A program made the position numbers and the translations under genes. This document shows positions 1 through 4,969 of a DNA stretch of 10,524 nucleotides, one piece after another. The DNA lies in the NCBI GenBank assembly GCA_029860565.1, contig JAOUAY010000033.1, forward strand, positions 1 through 10,524. The letters are read 5' to 3'. The stretch is from Candidatus Nitrosopumilus sp. GTDB taxonomy: Archaea; Thermoproteota; Nitrososphaeria; Nitrososphaerales; Nitrosopumilaceae. The notes below the pieces were generated by a model that was given only the letters and a program-made list of their open reading frames with translations, did not search any database and was not told where the DNA came from. Each line of letters begins with the position of its first letter. Positions within the stretch are counted from its first letter, which is position 1.

Positions 1-60
1 ATTATTTCCAAAATTGTTCCAATATTGATTAATAATACGACATCATTATCATTATTGGAA

Positions 61-570
61 ATGAATAATCCACTAATTTTTGATGATACTGGTATTCGAA
101 AACTTCCCGAAGATGAGAGATTGATGCAATGTGAGAAAATAATAAAATGTGATGAAGATGAATCGATGCGCTGGGATGCAGTGTGGTTGGCAGGTGAAGT
201 TGCTACGTCTACAGATTTGGGTGATTCTAAACATCTATTTGATAAAGTGTCTGATTTGATGGCGTGGATTTTGAAGAATGATAAAAATGGTGTTGTAAAA
301 CATGAGGCTTGTTATCAAATAGCTGCCCGTAACATGAGAAATAATATTCCAGACTTGGTTCATGCATCTTTACATGATACAAGTGTTCTTACAAGACATG
401 AGGCATTAGAGTCTCTTGGACTCATGAGGGCTACTGAAGTTGTGGATATTATAAAAAATTGTTTAAGTGATCCTAGTATCGATGTTCGAGAAACTGCAAA
501 TTTTGTCTTAAAGAGACTCAAACGTATGCAACAACTGAAAGGAAAATATGAGCCTTCTCTTATTTTGTAA
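61..570 (+). CDS. HEAT-repeat protein with paired His-Glu motifs, deoxyhypusine hydroxylase-like half-molecule
   Basis: A 169-residue, all-helical protein with about four HEAT/PBS-lyase-type repeats. Two repeats carry the His-Glu motif KHEACYQ (H81-E82) and TRHEALESLG (H113-E114), 32 residues apart. In eukaryotic deoxyhypusine hydroxylase, which finishes hypusine formation on eIF5A, HE pairs with almost the same spacing bind the di-iron centre, and that enzyme has two such pairs. This protein has only one, so it could act as a homodimer. That role is an inference; a plain HEAT scaffold is the alternative. The start was taken at ATG 61, which has an AT-rich TATA-like stretch (ttaataata, about 29-37) some 27 nt upstream. 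However, the frame is open back to base 1, so TTG 25 or a start outside the window cannot be excluded. The residues before ATG 61 do not look like a HEAT repeat. Confidence 0.8.
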   Translation: MNNPLIFDDTGIRKLPEDERLMQCEKIIKCDEDESMRWDAVWLAGEVATSTDLGDSKHLFDKVSDLMAWILKNDKNGVVKHEACYQIAARNMRNNIPDLVHASLHDTSVLTRHEALESLGLMRATEVVDIIKNCLSDPSIDVRETANFVLKRLKRMQQLKGKYEPSLIL

Positions 571-723
571 TTTGCTTATATCGATGTTAATTATAACTAG
601 TTATTTGACTTATGGAATAATATACTCCAATATCTCATCAATTAAATTTTTTAATTTAGTTTTTACGATTGTAATTTTTTGACACATTGATATTCTATTT
701 TTCTTCTTTACATCATTTTGAAC

Positions 724-818
724 TCATATTCTCGTTCCATTTGAAAGACCCTTTCCAATATTCTCTAATCCAGGGATATACAAACATGCAAAATTAATGA
801 ATCCGCTTGGTGGTGGAA
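724..818 (-). pseudogene. frame-shifted C-terminal continuation of the SET-domain gene
   Basis: Directly downstream of the homopolymer at 819-826 the other minus-strand frame reads on as a protein-like tail (IPPPSGFINFACLYIPGLEN, then about a dozen more residues ending GTRI) and stops at TGA 724-726. Removing one base of the eight-base run joins it in frame to the SET domain and gives about 170 residues instead of 147. The tail has ordinary amphipathic composition, whereas the in-frame ending NSTTKRIH is short and has no visible domain role. This is either a true frameshift, a sequencing error in the run, or a chance open frame. Confidence 0.4.
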
Positions 819-1237
819 TTTTTTTTAACAACACCAACACAATTTACACTTCCACAATTACAAGGAAATTCCTGATACGGATTCATAAAAGGTAAATAAT
901 TCCAAGTAATTTCTTCGTTTTTTTTAATATTTCTTAATGCAGCAATCATAGTAGGATTGTCAACGGGAAAATCTATAGTATTTGGCTCACAGCTATGGTT
1001 CATGAATCTTGTGTCATCAATATCCATTTGAAAATAATCGTCAATTTGATAACAATGATCAATCCAGATTTGTTTGTCTTCAGCAGATAATTTTTCAAAC
1101 TCGGTCAAAGATATTTTTTTAATATAGTTTTCAGCAGGAGACCAAATCAATTCTCCTTTTAAAATCATCTCATTAGCAAACAATCCATAACGATTAATTT
1201 TGGAGAAATTTCGTTTATCAATTTTTGGATTTAACAT
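794..1237 (-). CDS. SET-domain protein-lysine N-methyltransferase, probably 3'-truncated by a frameshift
   Basis: A 147-residue compact SET domain. Visible in order are the N-terminal strand motif RYGLFA (16-21), the cofactor-site motif RFMNHSCEPN (77-86), the catalytic strand EEITWNY with Tyr114, and a post-SET zinc cluster C126-x-C128-x4-C133 that would bind zinc together with Cys83. SET enzymes transfer methyl groups from S-adenosylmethionine to lysine side chains. The target here is unknown; archaeal candidates are chromatin or DNA-binding proteins. The start is firm: ATG 1235-1237 has a stop (TAA) directly before it in frame and a TATA-like box (taatatta, 1260-1267) about 26 nt upstream, as in a leaderless transcript. 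The predicted C-terminus follows an eight-base homopolymer (819-826), and the alternative frame continues with protein-like residues to 724, so the annotated end may be wrong. Confidence 0.9.
   Translation of the reverse strand: MLNPKIDKRNFSKINRYGLFANEMILKGELIWSPAENYIKKISLTEFEKLSAEDKQIWIDHCYQIDDYFQMDIDDTRFMNHSCEPNTIDFPVDNPTMIAALRNIKKNEEITWNYLPFMNPYQEFPCNCGSVNCVGVVKKNSTTKRIH
819..826. repeat. 8-bp T (A on the minus strand) homopolymer, likely slippage site
   Basis: Eight consecutive T on the plus strand (A on the coding strand) lie just after the zinc-binding post-SET codons of the SET gene. Shortening the run by one base switches the frame from a quick stop at 794 to an extended tail ending at 724. 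Confidence 0.6.
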
Positions 1238-1259
1238 TTAGTGTGAGATTATTATCAGA

Positions 1260-1267
1260 TAATATTA
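1260..1267 (-). promoter_or_regulatory. TATA-like box of the SET-domain gene
   Basis: The sequence taatatta is centred about 26 nt upstream of ATG 1237. An A-rich ggaaaaggt stretch upstream could serve as the TFB recognition element. The spacing fits a leaderless transcript beginning at or near the ATG. Confidence 0.45.
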
Positions 1268-1291
1268 GATTACCTTTTCCAAAATGACTTG

Positions 1292-2062
1292 TTAAAAGGC
1301 TTTTTTGTGTTTGTATAAAGCATATAGAATAAGCAGATATGCTGAATACCAACATAAATTCACAGGATCTGCTAAAGAATATTCTCCTATTACTTCAATA
1401 TAATAATACCATGTATCTCCAAAAAGATTCAAGATAATTCCAACCACTAGAATCAGCCAAGCAGTTCCAATTAGACCGCCCTTGAAAATTTTTGCAGTAT
1501 GAATCGCAAGACCTAAAGTTACAGATGCAGCTGTAATGAATATAATTCCATAATAGAAATCAAAACTTCCAAAATCCAAAATTGTCAGATAAATGTAGAT
1601 AAGGGTAACAATTATCGGCATTACAATAATCAAAAAAAGGCCACTTTTCGAAATTTTAGGTGCAAAGAATCTGAGATTAATAATCAAATAAGTAATAATC
1701 AATGGATAAAATACAAAGAAGAAAACATCTGCTATAGAAGGATATGGGTCTAAATCTAAAATCTGCTCATAAACAAAATATGTTAATTCTGCAAAAAACA
1801 TGAGTAGAAATGCAACTCCAAATATAATGTATGCCTTTGAATAAACTAGGGTGCCAGAATATCTTCTTGAAGTTAAAAATGCAAAAATAGATACAGATAA
1901 CGGGATGATCATAGAAAAACCATAGATTAATGAATCTGAATCTTCAGAATAGTTTACTAAAAAATGAAATCCAAGTACAAGTGCAGCTATAACTGCAATG
2001 ATCTTAAAGTTAATTGGACTGCCTAGTTTTTCAGGTACAACTTCGACACCATGTTCTTTCAT
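1292..2062 (-). CDS. eight-helix membrane protein resembling a stand-alone sensor domain
   Basis: A 256-residue integral membrane protein with about eight hydrophobic helices (roughly residues 20-37, 45-64, 76-97, 112-130, 141-161, 169-188, 197-214 and 235-251) and a short charged C-terminus (KHKKAF). It has no signal peptide and no soluble domain. Two conserved-looking patches stand out: PYPSIADVFFFVFYPL (106-121), and GDTWYYY (215-221) followed by GEYSLADPVNLCW (226-238). From memory these resemble the multi-helix N-terminal sensory regions attached to some bacterial diguanylate cyclases and histidine kinases; here no output domain is attached. Function is unknown. The gene has its own promoter, shared divergently with a possible small ORF at 2118, and lies 54 bp upstream of the SET gene on the same strand. 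Certainty is high that it is a membrane protein and low for any role. Confidence 0.85.
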   Translation of the reverse strand: MKEHGVEVVPEKLGSPINFKIIAVIAALVLGFHFLVNYSEDSDSLIYGFSMIIPLSVSIFAFLTSRRYSGTLVYSKAYIIFGVAFLLMFFAELTYFVYEQILDLDPYPSIADVFFFVFYPLIITYLIINLRFFAPKISKSGLFLIIVMPIIVTLIYIYLTILDFGSFDFYYGIIFITAASVTLGLAIHTAKIFKGGLIGTAWLILVVGIILNLFGDTWYYYIEVIGEYSLADPVNLCWYSAYLLILYALYKHKKAF

Positions 2063-2084
2063 AATTTTTATTGTTGATTAAAGT

Positions 2085-2096
2085 GATAAACTTATA
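2085..2096. promoter_or_regulatory. bidirectional TATA-like element
   Basis: The stretch gataaacttata reads as a TATA-like box on both strands. On the minus strand it is about 28 nt upstream of ATG 2062 (membrane protein). On the plus strand it is about 25 nt upstream of ATG 2118 (possible 33-residue ORF). Both distances suit leaderless archaeal start sites. Confidence 0.4.
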
Positions 2097-2117
2097 CCTT
2101 GTAAGGAAAAAAACTGC

Positions 2118-2219
2118 ATGCATGTATATTTTACAATGGCACGGTCTGAATTATCTTTGGTACAAGACCCTGAAAAACCCAAAAAACTTGATCCTAAGTT
2201 CAAATTTTATTTAAAATAA
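2118..2219 (+). CDS. possible 33-residue small protein
   Basis: A short frame starting ATG at 2118 (second ATG in frame at 2136) and ending TAA at 2217-2219. The inner part reads MARSELSLVQDPEKPKK, followed by LDPKFKFYLK, which is polar, lysine- and proline-rich and unlike the codon mix expected from random AT-rich spacer. A TATA-like element about 25 nt upstream supports expression as a leaderless message. No family is recognised. It could be a genuine small basic protein, the remnant of a longer gene, or chance. No zinc motif, signal peptide or membrane helix is visible. Confidence 0.3.
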   Translation: MHVYFTMARSELSLVQDPEKPKKLDPKFKFYLK

Positions 2220-2605
2220 TATTAAAAATATTTTACAGAATTAATTGTAGATTTACTAATAGTCTATCACATTTTATGTTTATTAAAAATATACTTTACT
2301 GTGGTTGCATATTTTGAATATTGCAATTATATGTCTAAACAAAAAATACTATATTTTGATTATTCAACATACGTTTTATTTCATTTTAGATGGTGTATGC
2401 ATGTATCATATCTATATCATTGAATTCTACTTTTGAGGCTTGCTAATTTTTCCCATTAATTCAATGTAAATTATTAATTATCTAAAATTTGAATGATGAA
2501 AAATATGATGATGGAATTTCTATAAATTATAATTTATTTTCTTAATCAGACTTTCTTATTATTTAATTGATTATTGATTTGTGAAATCACGTATCGTTTT
2601 TTTCT
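2220..2605. other. gene-free AT-rich spacer
   Basis: About 386 bases with stops in every frame on both strands and no tRNA-like, CRISPR-like or clear hairpin-terminator structure. It contains a motif also found near 2117-2127 (atgcatgtat, again at 2398-2407) and several A/T runs. It lies downstream of the B12-subunit gene (minus strand), so it may hold that gene's 3' end and unseen regulatory RNA, but nothing specific can be supported. Confidence 0.5.
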
Positions 2606-3028
2606 TTATATTTTTCTTAACTTTGAAACACCAGTTGTAATATGATCAATAATTGTTGGTAATGGTGTACCTGGACCAAATACATGATCTACTCCTGACT
2701 TCATCAAATCTTTATGATCAATTTCTGGAATTACTCCGCCTCCTACTATTAACACGTCATTGATTCCTTTCTTTTTTAATGTCTTGACCACTCTTGGAAA
2801 TAGTGTTCCATGTGCTCCGTTTAGTAAGCTCATTGCTACTGCATCTACGTCTTCATCTTCTGCAATTTGTGCAATTCTATCTGGAGTTGCAAAAAGTCCT
2901 GAATAGATTACTTCCATCCCTGCATCTCTAAATGCTCTACAAAGTACAAGAGCTCCTCTATCATGGCCATCTAGACCTAGTTTAGCAACCAAAATTTTGA
3001 TGCTGCGAGATGCGGTCTTTTGCTTCAT
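2606..3028 (-). CDS. mcmA2: methylmalonyl-CoA mutase, small (B12-binding) subunit
   Basis: A 140-residue protein made up of the cobalamin-binding domain alone. It carries the base-off B12 signature LDGHDRG (19-25), in which His22 is the lower axial cobalt ligand (DxHxxG), then SLLNGAH (67-73) and GGGVIP (96-101), which contact the nucleotide tail. Together with the catalytic subunit at 9804 it forms adenosylcobalamin-dependent methylmalonyl-CoA mutase, converting (R)-methylmalonyl-CoA to succinyl-CoA in the cytoplasm; in ammonia-oxidising archaea this is a step of the 3HP/4HB cycle. The length fits split archaeal mutases, where the two domains are separate genes. The start is ATG 3026-3028, with a good TATA-like box (ttttaaaata, 3049-3058) about 25 nt upstream, suggesting a leaderless message. 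The gene is divergent from the cysteine-rich protein at 3131 and lies about 6.8 kb from its partner subunit, on the opposite strand. Confidence 0.93.
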   Translation of the reverse strand: MKQKTASRSIKILVAKLGLDGHDRGALVLCRAFRDAGMEVIYSGLFATPDRIAQIAEDEDVDAVAMSLLNGAHGTLFPRVVKTLKKKGINDVLIVGGGVIPEIDHKDLMKSGVDHVFGPGTPLPTIIDHITTGVSKLRKI

Positions 3029-3048
3029 GATATAGTTGTATTTGAGGA

Positions 3049-3058
3049 TATTTTAAAA
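3049..3058 (-). promoter_or_regulatory. TATA box of the mutase B12-subunit gene
   Basis: On the minus strand the sequence reads aaaccttttaaaata, that is, a TATA-like ttttaaaata preceded by a BRE-like purine/C stretch and centred about 25 nt upstream of ATG 3028. This is the clearest archaeal promoter in the window. Confidence 0.6.
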
Positions 3059-3100
3059 GGTTTATTTGATTTTCTTTAGTCTCATCTCTTCAAATATATT

Positions 3101-3109
3101 GATTTAAAC
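3101..3109 (+). promoter_or_regulatory. TATA-like box of the cysteine-rich protein gene
   Basis: The sequence gatttaaac is centred about 26 nt upstream of ATG 3131, with AT-rich DNA before it. It lies in the 102-bp spacer shared with the divergent mutase B12-subunit gene, so the two promoters sit back to back about 50 bp apart. Confidence 0.5.
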
Positions 3110-3130
3110 CTTCAATATCGTCGTAAAGAT

Positions 3131-3391
3131 ATGACTGAAGATGTATGTGATTTCTGTAAAGGGGTTAGTTCTTCTTCATATGTGTGTGTATATTGTAATG
3201 GGACAGGTGAGTGGAATCAAGCTGCTCAAGCATATGTGAAAAATCACATTTGTCAATGTATTGTACTTGATAGAAAATTTTGTCCTGTATGTAACAAGCC
3301 ATGTCATCATGATACTACATTAAATCCTAAACAGACAATCGATCCTGGATATGGTGGCATGTCTACCCCCGAAATTACAGTTGTTACATAA
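3131..3391 (+). CDS. small cysteine-rich zinc-binding protein, DnaJ-zinc-finger-like
   Basis: An 86-residue protein with nine cysteines arranged as pairs: C6xxC9, C19xxC22, C41xC43, and C51xxC54 with C58 and His59-His60. The second pair sits in VYCNGTGEW, which resembles the CxxCxGxG modules of the DnaJ zinc-binding region. It therefore probably folds around one or two structural zinc ions; an Fe-S role is less likely but possible. No enzymatic domain is present and the last 25 residues are probably disordered. The start at ATG 3131 is supported by a TATA-like box 26 nt upstream. It is transcribed away from the mutase B12-subunit gene. Partner and function are unknown. Confidence 0.85.
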   Translation: MTEDVCDFCKGVSSSSYVCVYCNGTGEWNQAAQAYVKNHICQCIVLDRKFCPVCNKPCHHDTTLNPKQTIDPGYGGMSTPEITVVT

Positions 3392-3437
3392 TACACAGAA
3401 AAAATTCTAGGACTATTTTGCTGAGATACTCACACTT

Positions 3438-3445
3438 CTTATACC
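3438..3445 (+). promoter_or_regulatory. TATA-like box ahead of the TFB leader ORF
   Basis: The sequence cttatacc is centred about 24 nt upstream of ATG 3465. It would start a transcript at or next to the leader ORF and run through into TFB. A weaker AT-rich stretch (ttcaataaac, about 3509-3518) could give a second start nearer TFB. Confidence 0.45.
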
Positions 3446-3464
3446 TGAGAAATGTTTCTAAATC

Positions 3465-3533
3465 ATGTCTCAAGATAAACAAAACAATCATGTTTCTATT
3501 GTAAAAAATTCAATAAACGGGATAATAGTGTAA
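3465..3533 (+). CDS. possible 22-residue leader peptide upstream of TFB
   Basis: A short frame, MSQDKQNNHVSIVKNSINGI then IV and TAA at 3531-3533, ends 10 nt before the TFB start. Its stop overlaps a purine-rich taaggaaa, the only Shine-Dalgarno-like patch near the TFB ATG, so ribosomes ending here would be placed at the TFB start. A TATA-like box 24 nt upstream of its ATG supports leaderless translation. It is in a different frame from TFB. It may be a regulatory leader, a tiny protein, or simply part of a 5' untranslated region. Confidence 0.35.
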   Translation: MSQDKQNNHVSIVKNSINGIIV

Positions 3534-3543
3534 GGAAATCAAC

Positions 3544-4464
3544 ATGGGAAATCTTAATACAAATTCTAGTCCAACATGTGCACGTTGTGGAAAAAATTCC
3601 ATACTGACTGATGAAGTTACAGGGGAGAATTTTTGTGGTAAATGTGGTTATGTGATTACTGAAAAATCTCAAGAATCTGGTCCTGAATGGAGATCATTTC
3701 AAAAGGATGGTGGGGCAGATCCTGCAAGAACTGGTGCTCCATCGTCATTGATGATACATGACATGGGATTGTCCACTGTAATCAATCCATTGAACAAGGA
3801 TGCTTCAGGAAAACCTCTTTCTACATCTATGAAAAGCACCATTGAAAGATTAAGAACCTGGGATAGTAGAAGTCAAGTTCATGCACCTGTGGATCGAAAT
3901 TTGAGACAAGCATTAAGTGATTTGAATAAATTAAAAGATAAAGTTTCAATTCCTGCAAACGTTCTTGAAAAAGCAGCATACATTTACAGAAAAGCACTAG
4001 AAAAAAAACTTGTTCGCGGAAGATCCATCTCCGCAATGATTGCAGCTTCTCTTTATGCTGCATGCAGAGACACTGAAACTCCTAGGACATTGAAAGATGT
4101 TGCAGATGCTGCAAATGTTAAACGAAAAGATATTGCAAGATGTTATAGATTATTACATCATGAATTGGAATTAAAAATGCCTGTAGTTGATTCAATTCAA
4201 TGTATTGCAAGAATTTCAAGCAAACTTGAGATATCTGAAAAAACAAAACGATATGCAGTAAAGGTACTCAAAGAAGCACAAGAACGTAAAGAATCAGCTG
4301 GAAAAGATCCTATGGGTCTTGCAGCAACTGCACTTTATCTCTCATGTGTTAAAAATGGTGTATCTATCACCCAACGAGACCTTGCAGAAGCTGCAGGTGT
4401 GACAGAAGTTACAATCAGAAATCGTTACAAGGGATTAAAAGCAGATCAATCTTTAAATTCATAG
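3544..4464 (+). CDS. tfb: transcription initiation factor B (TFB, archaeal TFIIB)
   Basis: A 306-residue general transcription factor that bridges TBP bound at the TATA box and RNA polymerase. The N-terminal zinc ribbon has CxxC pairs C12/C15 and C31/C34, the second in FCGKCGYV. The B-reader/linker region follows (about 45-85, GPEWRSFQKDGG onward), then two cyclin-like repeats (about 110-200 and 205-300) ending in the DNA-binding helix EVTIRNRYKGLK, which contacts the BRE. Length and domain order match full-length archaeal TFB with nothing missing. Thaumarchaea usually encode several TFB copies, so this could be one of a set with differing promoter preference; that cannot be judged here. The start is ATG 3544, preceded by ggaaatcaac and a short leader ORF ending 10 nt upstream. 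A T-rich tract after the stop (4470-4475) may end transcription. Confidence 0.96.
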   Translation: MGNLNTNSSPTCARCGKNSILTDEVTGENFCGKCGYVITEKSQESGPEWRSFQKDGGADPARTGAPSSLMIHDMGLSTVINPLNKDASGKPLSTSMKSTIERLRTWDSRSQVHAPVDRNLRQALSDLNKLKDKVSIPANVLEKAAYIYRKALEKKLVRGRSISAMIAASLYAACRDTETPRTLKDVADAANVKRKDIARCYRLLHHELELKMPVVDSIQCIARISSKLEISEKTKRYAVKVLKEAQERKESAGKDPMGLAATALYLSCVKNGVSITQRDLAEAAGVTEVTIRNRYKGLKADQSLNS

Positions 4465-4584
4465 TGTGTCTTTTTCAAATCTAGACAATTAATTTCAAAT
4501 GTTTTATTTTTGTCTCTACAAATTTATTTATAATTATTTTATCAATAAAACAAGATTTAGAACTTTATTTTTGTCTTGCAATGC

Positions 4585-4594
4585 ACACATGTGT
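4585..4594. promoter_or_regulatory. 10-bp palindrome upstream of the winged-helix gene
   Basis: The perfect palindrome acacatgtgt lies 11 bp upstream of the TATA-like box at 4605 and 39 bp before the ATG. A site there, just outside the TBP/TFB footprint, is where an archaeal activator or autoregulator could bind. No second copy was seen nearby, so the assignment is tentative. Confidence 0.25.
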
Positions 4595-4604
4595 CTACTT
4601 AATG

Positions 4605-4614
4605 ATTATATTTT
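4605..4614 (+). promoter_or_regulatory. TATA box of the winged-helix regulator
   Basis: The sequence attatatttt is centred about 25 nt upstream of ATG 4634. The spacing argues for a leaderless transcript beginning at that ATG, and against the longer frame beginning at 4499. Confidence 0.55.
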
Positions 4615-4633
4615 AAAATCACCAAATGATAAT

Positions 4634-4963
4634 ATGCAAGTTTTAAATCAATTAAAAATAGAAGAACCAGAAAGAAAAGAATTTTTTCTTGAAATTCTTT
4701 CTGACAAATATTGTAGGTTAATTCTAGAAGCAATAATGGATACTCCAAAATCAGTAATTGAAATATCTAGTGAAAAAACTATCCCATTAAGTACTGTTTA
4801 TAGAAGAATTCAATTGCTACATGATTCAAAGATGATTCGAACATCTGGTGTGATCACTGATGAGGGAAAGCGACTCTTTTTGTATAAAAGCAAAATCAGG
4901 GAAGTAAATACAAGTTTTCACGACGGAAAAATTGATGTAGATGTAGTTTTTAATAAAAACTAA
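4634..4963 (+). CDS. small winged helix-turn-helix transcriptional regulator
   Basis: A 109-residue cytoplasmic DNA-binding protein. The helix-turn-helix lies at about residues 20-65: FLEILSDKYCRLILEAIMDT, then an ISS...PLSTVYRRIQLL recognition helix, followed by a wing (KMIRTSGVITDEGKRLFLYK). This is the ArsR/winged-helix layout common in thaumarchaeal genomes. No ligand- or metal-binding domain is attached. The open frame extends upstream to 4499, but those 45 residues are hydrophobic and low in quality, and the TATA box at 4605-4614 is 25 nt before ATG 4634, so the shorter start was chosen. The gene ends 4 bp from the convergent ribbon-helix-helix gene. Targets are unknown; autoregulation through the palindrome at 4585-4594 is possible. 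Confidence 0.82.
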   Translation: MQVLNQLKIEEPERKEFFLEILSDKYCRLILEAIMDTPKSVIEISSEKTIPLSTVYRRIQLLHDSKMIRTSGVITDEGKRLFLYKSKIREVNTSFHDGKIDVDVVFNKN

Positions 4964-4969
4964 TTTTTT
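4946..4969. terminator. bidirectional hairpin/T-tract between convergent genes
   Basis: A perfect hairpin (gttttt, loop aat, aaaaac at 4946-4960) is followed by a run of six T (4964-4969) on the plus strand and is T-rich on the other strand as well. It overlaps the last codons of the winged-helix gene and abuts the stop of the convergent gene at 4968, so it can serve both directions. Confidence 0.45.

Noticed and set aside
2220..2605. tRNA, small RNA or CRISPR-like repeats in the long spacer
   Set aside because: No cloverleaf, no regularly spaced repeats and no GC-rich stem could be found by eye.
3827..4063. Minus-strand frame inside TFB
   Set aside because: It is fully inside a conserved gene, has low-complexity composition and no promoter.
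4499..4633. N-terminal extension of the winged-helix regulator from ATG 4499
   Set aside because: The 45 extra residues are Phe/Tyr/Asn-rich spacer-like sequence, and a good TATA box lies inside them, 25 nt before ATG 4634.
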